Positions 1 through 6,913 are shown, counted from the stretch's first letter. The stretch is DNA of 9,142 bases from Acidobacteriota bacterium (GCA_021827245.1 JAKAWN010000280.1:1-9142), one strand, 5' to 3'. Made by a program: numbers and translations. The notes: a model not told the origin generated them from the letters alone.

Positions 1-1
1 C

Positions 2-328
2 ATTCTGCCTGGCCTGACGGATTCAAGGTCCCAACTTGACGCGCTGGCGCGTGCAGCCTCCGAACATCAAGCCCAGTTCCTATTCGGCAACGTTCTTTTC
101 CTGATGCCCAGCGCCATGGCCCAGTTCATGCCATTTCTCGAAAGGGAGTTTCCGCAGCTCGTGCGGCGCTACCGCAACCTTTACCGGCACTCAGCTTACC
201 TGTCGGGAGATTACAAAGATGGCATCATCAGGTTGATGTCCGACTTGCGCGCACGCTACCACCTGGACGGCAGCCGCGAAGACCTTCCTCTGGTGCGCCG
301 TTACGAGCAATTGGCGTTAAATCTGTAA
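2..328 (+). CDS. C-terminal fragment of a radical SAM protein, spore-photolyase-like (SPL) group
   Basis: The reading frame is open from the window edge, so the 5' end lies outside; about 108 residues remain, ending in TAA. The first residues visible read ILPGLTDS, the end of the TIM-barrel core where SPL-like radical SAM proteins carry a PGLND/PGLTDS-type motif. It is followed by an LDALARAASEHQA helix, GNVLFLMPSAMAQFMPFLEREFPQLV, then an Arg/Tyr-rich tail (RRYRNLYRHSAYLSG, LRARYHL). This tail is what I recall from the SPL/PA0069-type radical SAM family, usually 300-400 residues long. The CxxxCxxC cluster motif would be upstream and is not visible, so the assignment rests on the C-terminus alone. 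An internal ATG at 104 is not needed, because coding continues upstream of it. It converges on the 371-712 gene with a 42-base gap and no clear terminator. Physiological substrate unknown. Confidence 0.6.
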   Translation: MLPGLTDSRSQLDALARAASEHQAQFLFGNVLFLMPSAMAQFMPFLEREFPQLVRRYRNLYRHSAYLSGDYKDGIIRLMSDLRARYHLDGSREDLPLVRRYEQLALNL

Positions 329-370
329 CACGCGCATCTTTTGAACGAGCGAGATTTCACCCGGTGAGCC

Positions 371-712
371 TTATTTGATCTTGGTGGGAGTTACTCCTAT
401 CTTCGGCGGAGCAAACCACCACAACCTGCCAGCGCTGTCGTAGAATTGCAATGCCGGCTTCCCGTGAATGACGATCATCCGCCCGCGGGCATGGCCGCTC
501 GGACCCATCAGAACAAATTCGTGGGCGGCGACAGCCGGTAGCACATGGGGCGTGGTGCTCCGCTGTGCGTACGCCTTGAATCCCGTTAAAAATGCGGTAC
601 CCGTCAAGAAGACGAGCAGTAACAGGCCAACGAGTTTCCAACGCCGGTTGGTTTGTTCAAGCGCGCTGATGCGCGAAGAGAGCCGCACGATATCAAGGTT
701 CGGGTCTATCAT
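371..712 (-). CDS. small membrane-anchored protein with periplasmic beta-strand repeat tail, 113 aa
   Basis: I chose the ATG at 712-710 because GGAGG (minus strand, 724-720) sits 7 bases upstream. An in-frame ATG at 745 would add 11 residues (MFEKNQYGGVS) and would put this SD inside the gene. Layout: residues 1-24 form a charged, heptad-like segment (VRLSSRISALEQTNRRWK); residues about 27-49 form one hydrophobic membrane segment (LVGLLLLVFLTGTAFLTG) ending in AYAQ, which could also be a signal-peptidase-like site; residues 63-100 carry a repeat-like unit, HEFVLMGPSGHARGRM followed by GKPALQFYDSAGRLWWF. Longer proteins with an anchor plus EFVLRD-x-GxxRA / PALxLYDxxGR units occur in Acidobacteriota, by recollection, and this looks like a short member with one unit. 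Topology with the tail outside the cytoplasm is inferred. Function unknown. It is divergent from the nitrilase across 311 bases. Confidence 0.7.
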   Translation of the reverse strand: MIDPNLDIVRLSSRISALEQTNRRWKLVGLLLLVFLTGTAFLTGFKAYAQRSTTPHVLPAVAAHEFVLMGPSGHARGRMIVIHGKPALQFYDSAGRLWWFAPPKIGVTPTKIK

Positions 713-1023
713 GGAAACACCTCCATATTGGTTTTTTTCGAACAATCGAGGCCGCAGCCCCGACTCCCTGTTTCTCTACGGTTTCACTCATCAACCTGCG
801 CTCAAACAAAAGTCGAACGTTCGGCTGCGTTTCAGCCCGGGATCTCATCTCCGGGGCGCAGGCGGGAATCGGGCGCGTGCTGTGTTCGATGCAAATTTCG
901 GTTGCGAGTTGCCAGAGAGGGGCGCGCACACTGTGCCATTCCGCTCGTTTTGCTGCGTCGAGAATCGCTGAAAATGCTGTTACAATAGGCCGGGCTGGGA
1001 TTCATATTTTTTCAGGAGAAAGC
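713..1023. other. intergenic region between divergent genes
   Basis: This 311-base stretch separates the small membrane-protein gene (minus) from the nitrilase (plus). Open frames crossing it have no ribosome binding site and no recognisable protein content. It holds the SD of the minus gene at 720-724, a 10-bp palindrome CGAACGTTCG at 814-823 with no identified partner, and the nitrilase promoter and SD at its right end. I found no convincing -10/-35 pair for the minus-strand gene. Confidence 0.5.
958..986 (+). promoter_or_regulatory. sigma70-like promoter of the nitrilase gene
   Basis: The -10 box TACAAT (981-986; 5 of 6 consensus) is preceded by TGT, giving an extended -10 (TGnTACAAT). 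A weaker -35 candidate TCGAGA (958-963; 4 of 6) lies 17 bases upstream. Transcription would begin near 993, leaving a leader of about 30 bases that contains the SD at 1014-1018. Seen by eye; not tested. Confidence 0.5.
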
Positions 1024-1845
1024 ATGAAAGTCGCCGCCGTTCAGATGGACGTTAGGATTCTCGACAGGGAGCACAACCTTGCAAGAGTTCTTGATAATCT
1101 GGAGCGTGCGGCCCGCGAAGGCGCAAGGCTGGCTGTTTTCCCTGAGTGCGCTCTCTCCGGCTATTGCTTCAGAAGCCAGGAGGAGGCGATGCCCGCTGCC
1201 GAAAGCATTCCCGGCCCGTCCACGGAAGCGATCGCCGCGGCCGCAAATCGCCTGGGAATATCGGTAGTGGTCGGCATGATGGAACACGCACACGACAATC
1301 TTTACAACGTTGCGGCTGTCATCACTCCGGAGGGCATCCAGGGTGTGCATCGCAAGATTCACCTCCCTTACCTCGGTATCGACCGCTATGACGAGCTGGG
1401 CGATGTTCCATTCTCTGTCTTTCAGGCCGCTCAGGCGAAGATCGGCGTCAACATCTGTTTCGATTGCAGCTTTCCAGAGTCGGGCCGGGTGCTTAAGCTG
1501 AGAGGTGCACAGATTCTGGCTATCCCCACGAACTGGCCGATCGGTTCCGACACGTGGCTGCACATCCCGAAAGTGCGGGCTATTGAGAACCACATGTACG
1601 TGATCGCCGCCGACCGCGTGGGCGAGGAGCGCGGCTTCCGCTTCGCCGGGCACTCGCAGATCATCGACGTCACCGGGGACGTCCTGGTGGAAGCCGGTGA
1701 AACCGAGGAAACCATTCTTTACGCTGACGTGGAACCGGCGCACGCTGACGAGAATCGCGTGGTGCGAATCGCCGGGGAATGGGAATTCGACCGCATGGCT
1801 GCCCGCCGGCCGGAAATGTACGAACCTATCACCAGACCGAAATGA
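1024..1845 (+). CDS. nitrilase-superfamily carbon-nitrogen hydrolase (amidohydrolase), 273 aa
   Basis: The start is the ATG at 1024, five bases after AGGAG (1014-1018). The frame stays open upstream to 877, but that part has no SD and no family resemblance. The superfamily catalytic triad is complete: Glu41 in FPECALSGY, Lys111 in HRKIHLPY, Cys145 in GVNICFDCSFPE. The alpha-beta-beta-alpha sandwich is full length for a single-domain member (260-280 residues), and the IPTNWP and RAIENHMYVIAADRVG motifs follow Cys145 as expected. There is no signal peptide, so it is cytoplasmic. Enzymes of this fold hydrolyse amides, N-carbamoyl groups or nitriles through a thioimidate/thioester on Cys. The sequence looks closer to the amidase/carbamoylase branches than to true nitrilases, but the substrate is not decidable. 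It is a single-gene unit, convergent with the GH88 gene (48 bases between stops), with no visible functional link to it. Confidence 0.88.
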   Translation: MKVAAVQMDVRILDREHNLARVLDNLERAAREGARLAVFPECALSGYCFRSQEEAMPAAESIPGPSTEAIAAAANRLGISVVVGMMEHAHDNLYNVAAVITPEGIQGVHRKIHLPYLGIDRYDELGDVPFSVFQAAQAKIGVNICFDCSFPESGRVLKLRGAQILAIPTNWPIGSDTWLHIPKVRAIENHMYVIAADRVGEERGFRFAGHSQIIDVTGDVLVEAGETEETILYADVEPAHADENRVVRIAGEWEFDRMAARRPEMYEPITRPK

Positions 1846-1893
1846 GAGGCCAGTTGCCGAATCTGCCCGGACGATCCAGGACGGCCGGGAGTT

Positions 1894-3276
1894 CTATACA
1901 TTGAAGAAATAAAGTTCCGGCTCCTTACGGGCTTCGCGGAGCAGCGCCAGCGCCAACTCGCGCGCGTGATAGTCACCCCACATCGACGATTCGCCGCACG
2001 GCGTGTTGCGGCCATCCGGCACATAGTCCCATCCTCGCGGCCGATGGTACACGGAATGGAGGATCAGCCCCTGGTGGGATGGATTAATGGACAAATAAGG
2101 CTCAACAAGCAACGTCCCGGCTACAGTGAGTGCCGCCTGCCGGTAGCGCTTGCCGTCCTCCGCACGCTGCCTGACGCGCGCCGCGTAATTGCCAAGGCGC
2201 CAGAGCCCCTGTGCGGCAATCGAGGCCGCAGAACTGTCGACGGGCTCGAAATCGTTGAAGGGATCACTCGGTCGCGAAAGATAGTCGCCGAGTCTCACTA
2301 GGCCTGGCGCGCCCGTATCCCAGTACGGAATGCCGTCAGTGGGAGTCTGTTCAAGATAGTAATCCGCGGTTGCCTCGGCAGCGCGAAACATCATGGCCTC
2401 AATCTTCGTGCGTCCGCCCAATCCTTCAAGCTCTTCCGAAGGCAGGCTGTAGAGGAACTCCAACTGTTCCGCAAAACCCAGGATCGCCCAGGCCAGCCCG
2501 CGCGTCCAGGTCGTGAAAGGCGAGTAGCCCTGCTGCGTGCCGGGGCAACGATAGCTGCCGTCTTTGGCGTTGAAGAGCGACTCGTGTGCCACGCGCCCGC
2601 GCACGTCATAGTGGTCGCGGCCTTCTCCGTAATAGACCAAGAAGTGCGCCGTCGCTTCGGCGTGCTGAACCAAACGTTCGAGCAGAGAAACACGCCGATC
2701 GGTTTCCACGTAAAGCACATAGCCAAGCCGGTGAGCAAGGGCGAGCGAGCGGAGCGAGCGAATTGTGTCGATGAAAAGAGAATGTGCGCCATTAAAAGAA
2801 TGAATGTATCCGCCGCCCTCCGCCAGGTGCGACCAGCGAGCGGCCTGAACGGCGCCACTCGTTTTCAAGGCCAGCCTGTAGTAGTCTAATTCGGGACGAG
2901 ACGCCTGGATTTTGCCTTCGCAGGCAAGCCGGGCCAGATTTCCAAAGGTGCTGATGACGTTGAAGCCGTGATCGTGAACTCCCGTGTGGGTGATATAGAT
3001 TTCCATCCACTCACGAGTGCCCCGGCGTCCGCAGTCCAGGAACCACAGGTCGCCGGTTGCTTCAAACTGCAGCAGCGCAGACCCGTACTGGAATCCTCGT
3101 GTCCAATCCGTCCATTGGCGCGGCTTATAAGTTCCCTGCACTGTCACCACCGGCGGGCCGATCGCAGGGTTCCAGGCCCGCTCGATTGCGCGAATTCTTG
3201 CCGCTGACAGATCAAACATCCGCTCGATCTTCGAGCGAAGTTTGCCGGGAGTAAGTTCAAAATCGATTTGGAGCAT
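1894..3276 (-). CDS. GH88-type unsaturated glucuronyl hydrolase, 460 aa
   Basis: GH88 enzymes are (alpha/alpha)6-barrel proteins that hydrate the double bond of the non-reducing-end 4,5-unsaturated uronate left by polysaccharide lyases. This releases a 4-deoxy-hexosulose uronate. Family landmarks are present in order: WTDWTRGFQYGSALLQF (residues 55-71); THTGVHDHGF (97-105) with Asp102; FIDTIRSL (168-175) with Asp170, the two positions matching the catalytic pair known as Asp88/Asp149 in the Bacillus enzyme; TTWTRGLAWAILGFAE (255-270); DSSAASIAAQGLWRLG (347-362); GESSMWGDYHARELAL (428-443). At 460 residues it is somewhat longer than many family members (370-420); the extra length is an N-terminal lead and some loops. 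No signal peptide: cytoplasmic. It starts 15 bases after the SDR stop, so the two are probably co-transcribed; no strong SD is visible before its ATG. GH105 is the alternative but fits less well. Confidence 0.85.
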   Translation of the reverse strand: MLQIDFELTPGKLRSKIERMFDLSAARIRAIERAWNPAIGPPVVTVQGTYKPRQWTDWTRGFQYGSALLQFEATGDLWFLDCGRRGTREWMEIYITHTGVHDHGFNVISTFGNLARLACEGKIQASRPELDYYRLALKTSGAVQAARWSHLAEGGGYIHSFNGAHSLFIDTIRSLRSLALAHRLGYVLYVETDRRVSLLERLVQHAEATAHFLVYYGEGRDHYDVRGRVAHESLFNAKDGSYRCPGTQQGYSPFTTWTRGLAWAILGFAEQLEFLYSLPSEELEGLGGRTKIEAMMFRAAEATADYYLEQTPTDGIPYWDTGAPGLVRLGDYLSRPSDPFNDFEPVDSSAASIAAQGLWRLGNYAARVRQRAEDGKRYRQAALTVAGTLLVEPYLSINPSHQGLILHSVYHRPRGWDYVPDGRNTPCGESSMWGDYHARELALALLREARKEPELYFFNV

Positions 3277-3291
3277 TTGAGATTACAGCCG

Positions 3292-4092
3292 CTACAGGCG
3301 GCGCAGATGAAAACCGCCATCCACATTAATCACTTCGCCCGTGGAAAAAGGATAGAAGTCCTGCGCGATAGCAACCACCGCACGGCCCACATCCTCCGGC
3401 TTTCCCCAGCGGGCAATGGGTATGAGACCGTCCGCAATCATGTGATCGTATTTTTCCTTCACCACCGCCGTCATGTCGGTGTCGACAATTCCAGGGCGAA
3501 CCTCATAGACATTTATCCCATATTCGGCCAGGCGCACGGCAAAAAGCCGCGTGGCCATCGAAAGGCCCGCTTTGCTCACACAATAATCACCGCGATTGAT
3601 GCTGGCCGCGTAAGCCGAAACCGAAGAAATGTTAATGACTTTCGGCTTTGCCCGCGCAGATGGAAGATCCGAAAGCCCTCGAATCCAGTAATTCGCCACC
3701 GCCTGAGTCAGGAAATAAGGTCCTTTCAGGTTGATGGCCATCAGCCGGTCAAAACTCTCCTCTGTGGCCTCCAGCAGATCGGCGCGCACTTGCGGGGCCG
3801 CACCAGCGTTGTTCACCAGAACATCGATCCAGCCCAGTTCGCGCTCGATGAATGCCAACAGGCGGGCCCGGTCACGATGGTTGGCGACATCCGCTTGGAG
3901 GGTTTCAAACTTCACTTTTCCCGCGGCGGGCGCTGCGTTGACGCAAAGTTTTTTGCACTCTTCCGCGGCAGAGGCGTTGGCTGCGTAATTGATCACTACT
4001 CCAAAGCCTGCTTGCGCAAGGCTGAGACAAATTCCTTTGCCAATCCCCCGCGAGCCGCCCGTCACCAGCGCTGCTGGAAACTCAGGAAACAT
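3292..4092 (-). CDS. FabG-like short-chain dehydrogenase/reductase (SDR), 266 aa
   Basis: A classical SDR of normal length. It has the nucleotide-binding TGGSRGIG (residues 11-18), NNAG (94-97), the catalytic Ser in INISSVSA (Ser157), and YCVSK (Tyr170/Lys174). The C-terminal [22 protein letters not shown] and [11 protein letters not shown] motifs are intact. The pattern [28 protein letters not shown] and [28 protein letters not shown] is typical of proteins annotated as 3-ketoacyl-ACP reductase that sit in sugar-catabolism loci, so that name probably misleads about the substrate. It is the first gene of a two-gene unit with the GH88 hydrolase, which suggests reduction or oxidation of a sugar acid or keto-sugar in the same route; this is inference. 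Residues 34-42 after the second strand (INYAANASA) leave NADP versus NAD unresolved. The start lies 8 bases behind a TATAGT box. Confidence 0.85.
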   Translation of the reverse strand: MFPEFPAALVTGGSRGIGKGICLSLAQAGFGVVINYAANASAAEECKKLCVNAAPAAGKVKFETLQADVANHRDRARLLAFIERELGWIDVLVNNAGAAPQVRADLLEATEESFDRLMAINLKGPYFLTQAVANYWIRGLSDLPSARAKPKVINISSVSAYAASINRGDYCVSKAGLSMATRLFAVRLAEYGINVYEVRPGIVDTDMTAVVKEKYDHMIADGLIPIARWGKPEDVGRAVVAIAQDFYPFSTGEVINVDGGFHLRRL

Positions 4093-4100
4093 GTCCTAAG

Positions 4101-4106
4101 ACTATA
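4101..4106 (-). promoter_or_regulatory. -10 box of the SDR-GH88 operon
   Basis: TATAGT on the minus strand (5 of 6 consensus) lies only 8 bases before the SDR ATG. Initiation about 7 bases downstream would leave a leader of 0-2 bases, so the transcript would be nearly leaderless. No good -35 is seen at 16-18 bases. Two direct copies of CCGGTA, 13 bases apart (4118-4123 and 4105-4110), overlap and precede the box and might bind a regulator in place of a -35 contact. Confidence 0.4.
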
Positions 4107-4176
4107 CCGGATGAAATTACCGGAGTTGCGAAAAATCTGCGGTCGGCGTCACGAAGAACATTACGGAGCATTGCCC

Positions 4177-4341
4177 ATGGGTAGACGTAATGGAACGGTT
4201 GCAGTAGTATTCGGAAGCCTTGAATTAACGGTCGGCGTGAAATATTGTCGAAGGGCTGCCAAGCAGCTTATGGGATCAGCACAGGCTCGTGGATTTGTTG
4301 TTGCCGGTTCTCCCTGGTTCACAAAAGGAAAACAGAAATGA
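4177..4341 (+). CDS. possible 54-aa upstream ORF overlapping the hydrolase start
   Basis: An ATG at 4177 with GGAG at 4165-4168 (8-base spacing) opens 54 codons ending at TGA 4339-4341. That stop overlaps the ATG of the secreted hydrolase as ATGA, the usual arrangement for translational coupling. The peptide (starts MGRRNGTVAVVFGS, ends WFTKGKQK) is basic, has no signal peptide, and matches nothing I recognise. The same frame is also open far upstream, antisense to the SDR, so the ORF may exist by chance. A promoter candidate at 4220-4248 would exclude it from the transcript. Weak call. Confidence 0.15.
   Translation: MGRRNGTVAVVFGSLELTVGVKYCRRAAKQLMGSAQARGFVVAGSPWFTKGKQK
4220..4248 (+). promoter_or_regulatory. 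candidate promoter for the secreted hydrolase gene
   Basis: TTGAAT (4220-4225) and TATTGT (4243-4248) are separated by 17 bases; each matches 4 of 6 consensus bases. The leader would be about 85 bases and contains AAGGAA (4325-4330) as SD. The match is weak enough to be chance. Confidence 0.25.
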
Positions 4342-5813
4342 AAACGATGAAAGCATGTTCCGAATCTTCCGACAACGCAGGCCCAAGAGTGCGGATGTTT
4401 GTGTTTTTTGTTGCGTTGTTCTGTATAGCGGCGGGAACGGCCCAGCTTCAATCTCTTTTCGCCGCGCGACCCGAGGCTGCAAAGCCCATTTCACTCGATC
4501 CTGAAAATCCACACTATTTTCTATTCCGTGGCCACCCGACAGTCTTAATTACTTCGACAGAGCATTATGGTGCGGTCATGAACATGGATTTCGACTATCC
4601 GATATACCTCAATGAACTCCAATCGTGGGGGTTCAACCTCACGCGCCTTTTTTCAGGCGTCTACGTTGAAGATCCCACGGCGTTTCACATTGCCCGGAAC
4701 ACCCTTGCACCGGCTCCACTGCGTTTTATCTGTCCCTGGGCGCGAAGCACGCAGCCAGGATACGCCGGAGGCGGCAACAAGTTCGATCTGCACACGTGGG
4801 ATCGGGCTTATTTCCATCGCTTGAAAGATTTCGTCGCAGAGGCTGGCAAACGAGGCATTGTTGTGGAGATGGTCCTGTTTTGCCCTTACTATAGCGACCA
4901 GCAATGGGAGTTGAGCCCCGTCAAAGCAAGCAACAACATCCAGGGCATCGGCGACCTTCCAAGGACAAAAGCTCTGACCTTGCAGAACGGCCCATTGCTC
5001 GCCGTGCAGGATGCCATGGTCCGCAAGATCGTCACTGAACTTCACAACTTTGACAACGTCTACTATGAAGTCTGTAACGAGCCTTACTTTGGCGGCGTGA
5101 CCATCGCCTGGCAGAACCATATTATTGATACGATCAAAACCACCGAGGCAGCGTTTGCGGAGAAGCATCTGATCGCCCAGAATATTTCAAACGGTTCTAA
5201 AAGGATTGAGAGTCCCAACCCTTCGGTTTCCATTTTCAACTTCCACTATTCGCAACCGCCGATGAGCGTGCGCTGGAACTATGGGCTGAATCGTGCCATC
5301 TCTGATGATGAAACAGGCTTTCGCGGCACAGGCAACGCTCCGTACCGTCGCGAAGGCTGGGATTTCATTCTGGCGGGTGGCAGTGTTTACGACAATCTTG
5401 ACTATTCATTTGCTGTTGGACACGAAGACGGGACATTCAAGTTCCCCACGACGCAGCCAGGCGGTGGCGGCCACAAGCTTCAAGCTCAGCTTTCTATCCT
5501 CAAAAAGTTCGTCGAGAGTTTCGACTTCGTGCACATGCACCCGGATGACTCAAATGTGAGAGCCATAGGCTCCACGGCCAGAGTCTATGCTCTGGCTCAA
5601 TCCGGAAAGGCCTACGCGGTCTATGTTGATGGCGGGGGGCCCCAAACGATTCTCCTGCTCCAAATCCCAGGTGGACATTATCGCGCCGAGTGGATCGATC
5701 CGCGCACTGGCGGAGTCCTCAAATCAGAAGATGTAAATCATGCCGGCGGTAATCTGATTCTCGCCTCTCCCTCATACGCGGATGACGTAGCCCTCAGACT
5801 CATTCGCCAGTAA
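4338..5813 (+). CDS. secreted glycoside hydrolase (clan GH-A-like barrel) with C-terminal beta-domain, 491 aa
   Basis: The ATG at 4338 follows AAGGAA (4325-4330) by 7 bases. Residues 1-17 are polar and charged; 18-37 (VRMFVFFVALFCIAAGTAQL) look like a signal peptide or anchor, so the protein is exported. Residues about 50-395 resemble a cellulase-like (beta/alpha)8 barrel. Strand 1 has HYFLFRGHPTVLITSTEHYG, then LNELQSWGFNLTRLFSG. Strand 4 ends YYEVCNEPYF, with Asn247-Glu248-Pro the NEP signature of the clan GH-A acid/base. ISDDETGF supplies Glu325 as the likely nucleophile. Residues about 405-491 form a beta-rich domain (ARVYALAQSGKAYAVYVDGG, YRAEWIDPRTGG) like the putative collagen-binding/Ig-like domain that often follows such barrels. 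The substrate is unknown; a plant or microbial polysaccharide is inferred from the uronate genes next to it. It may belong to a family without a characterised member. It is divergent from the SDR-GH88 operon, allowing shared control. Confidence 0.75.
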   Translation: MKTMKACSESSDNAGPRVRMFVFFVALFCIAAGTAQLQSLFAARPEAAKPISLDPENPHYFLFRGHPTVLITSTEHYGAVMNMDFDYPIYLNELQSWGFNLTRLFSGVYVEDPTAFHIARNTLAPAPLRFICPWARSTQPGYAGGGNKFDLHTWDRAYFHRLKDFVAEAGKRGIVVEMVLFCPYYSDQQWELSPVKASNNIQGIGDLPRTKALTLQNGPLLAVQDAMVRKIVTELHNFDNVYYEVCNEPYFGGVTIAWQNHIIDTIKTTEAAFAEKHLIAQNISNGSKRIESPNPSVSIFNFHYSQPPMSVRWNYGLNRAISDDETGFRGTGNAPYRREGWDFILAGGSVYDNLDYSFAVGHEDGTFKFPTTQPGGGGHKLQAQLSILKKFVESFDFVHMHPDDSNVRAIGSTARVYALAQSGKAYAVYVDGGGPQTILLLQIPGGHYRAEWIDPRTGGVLKSEDVNHAGGNLILASPSYADDVALRLIRQ

Positions 5814-6062
5814 AATCGGAAACCTTTGAATATGGATCAGCCCGAAGATAGCCAGTTGAAAACCTGGAAGATTCTACACAGAGATTTGTCATTGTTTCAT
5901 CCAGCATCCGTTGGCTACCAACAAACAACCCCTCTATTATCATGGCATTATGAGCATACCCAGATTGGCATGAGGTCTGCTCCATCATAGGTGTGGGACA
6001 AATGGGGCGTGTGTCCCCGGCAAGACCACAGTTCAGCACAACCACGCGATCGGAGGGAACCG
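5814..6062. other. intergenic region before the secreted glycine-rich gene
   Basis: No recognisable coding content on either strand and no strong terminator after the hydrolase stop. The region is AT-richer than its neighbours. A 6-bp inverted repeat GGGACA/TGTCCC (5995-6000 and 6012-6017, 11-base loop) lies 46 bases before the next gene. TTGGCA at 5965-5970 has no good -10 partner. The SD for 6063 is GGAGG at 6052-6056. Confidence 0.4.
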
Positions 6063-6913
6063 ATGAAGAACTTGAAATTCTTCCAAACGATTTCATGTCT
6101 TGCATTGATTGCAGGTTTAGCTCAATTCGGGTGGAGTGCTGCCCACTCCATGGCGCAAACTCAGGCGAGTGCCAACTCTGTTGCCAGAGCAATCAGTCAA
6201 TCAGCGGCGATGGCCTCAACCAAGGGGCAATCGGCGGAAATTAAGAATGGGACAAAGATTTCCGCTGAACTGATGTCAAATATCGATGTGCGCACAGCCA
6301 AGCAAGGAGAAAAGGTGGTGGCACGCGTTATGAAGAACGTCAAGCAGCACGGCAAGGTGGTGATCCACAAGGGAGACAGACTTGTTGGGGAAATCACAAG
6401 CGTTCAGACAGCCTGAACGGCAAGGGTGGTTCGAGCCTGGGTGTGCAATTTGACCAGTTGGTTCACGGCAATTCGCCAACACGGTTGAATACCGTTCTAA
6501 CGTCAGTATTATCTGCCCACGGCAGCGGCCAGGCGGAAGGATCGGAATCCATGGGGATGCCTTGCATGCAGGTGCCCGTAGCGGTTCCCGCGGGTGGGGG
6601 CGGAGGAGGACTCCTTGGCGGAGTTGGATCTACGGTGGGTTCAACAGTTGGTTCGACCGTGGGCACAGCAGGGTCTACGCTGGGAGAAGCAGGCGGAATG
6701 GTTGGCACTGCGGCACAGAATTCGCTTGGAACTAATTCAACTCTAGGCCTTACAACGCCCGTACGCCAGATCCACATCGGATCTTCGGCCTCAGCCGAAT
6801 CGTCAGCCGGAGCAAACTCGATTCTCAGCACACGCAAAGGCGATCTGCGGCTTGAGTCCGGAACCCGCATGCAATTCCGAGTTGCTGCAAATGGCAGCGC
6901 CAAAACAAAATAG
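6063..6913 (+). pseudogene. frameshifted gene for an exported glycine/serine-rich protein, about 283 aa if restored
   Basis: The ATG at 6063 follows GGAGG (6052-6056) by 6 bases. Frame A encodes 117 residues: a signal peptide at 1-31 (FFQTISCLALIAGLA, cut near SMAQ), a Ser/Ala/Gln-rich linker, then a compact domain at about 59-115 (IKNGTKISAELMSNIDVRTAKQ, GEKVVARVMKNV, KVVIHKGDRLVGEITSV). It stops at TGA 6414-6416. Coding resumes in the next frame without a gap: NGKGGSSLGVQFDQLV reads from 6416, then a Gly-rich run, a GSTV repeat, and the end LESGTRMQFRVA, stopping at 6913. Related acidobacterial proteins, by recollection, run straight through SVQTA-x-GGSSLGIQFD, so one base has probably been lost near 6408-6415. 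The middle domain vaguely resembles the strand-rich TrbI/VirB10-type fold (IPKGS-LxG), but I would not name it so. Alternatives are a sequencing error, a true pseudogene, or two separate products. Confidence 0.7.
6623..6712 (+). repeat. GSTV/GSTx low-complexity protein repeat
   Basis: In the downstream frame of the broken gene, three consecutive GSTV units are followed by GTAGSTLGEAGGMVGTA. At DNA level these are imperfect 12-base units (GGx-TCx-ACx-GTx) differing mainly at third positions, so the repeat is kept by protein selection rather than recent slippage. A run of six glycines precedes it at 6593-6610. Likely a flexible surface or wall-spanning segment. Confidence 0.6.

Noticed and set aside
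814..823. Palindrome CGAACGTTCG, looked at as a LexA-type box
   Set aside because: Known CGAAC/GTTCG operators need a 4-base spacer, which is absent; a 10-bp palindrome alone is weak.
877..1023. Upstream extension of the nitrilase frame (49 extra residues)
   Set aside because: No SD at 877, the extension would include the promoter, and the family begins at MKVAAVQMD, where a good SD exists.
1846..1893. Terminator between the convergent nitrilase and GH88 genes
   Set aside because: Only a loose CCCGG/CCGGG pairing with a long loop and no T-run on either strand.
2741..2760. GAGCG-rich direct repeat (GCGAGCGAGCGGAGCGAGCG)
   Set aside because: It lies inside the GH88 gene and codes for RSLRSLALA directly after catalytic Asp170; coding sequence is enough explanation.
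4140..4238. Direct repeat CGGTCGGCGT at 4140-4149 and 4229-4238
   Set aside because: Ten bases, widely spaced and without symmetry; plausible by chance in GC-rich sequence.
3268..4341. Long plus-strand open frame covering the SDR region
   Set aside because: It is antisense to a well-supported SDR with all catalytic motifs, has Arg/His-rich shadow composition and no SD. Only its last 54 codons were kept, as a weak leader-ORF candidate.
5995..6017. Inverted repeat GGGACA/TGTCCC
   Set aside because: Six-base arms with an 11-base loop are too weak to call an operator or terminator.
5800..6192. Minus-strand 130-codon frame before the glycine-rich gene
   Set aside because: Overlaps a clear SD and signal peptide on the plus strand and has no family resemblance.
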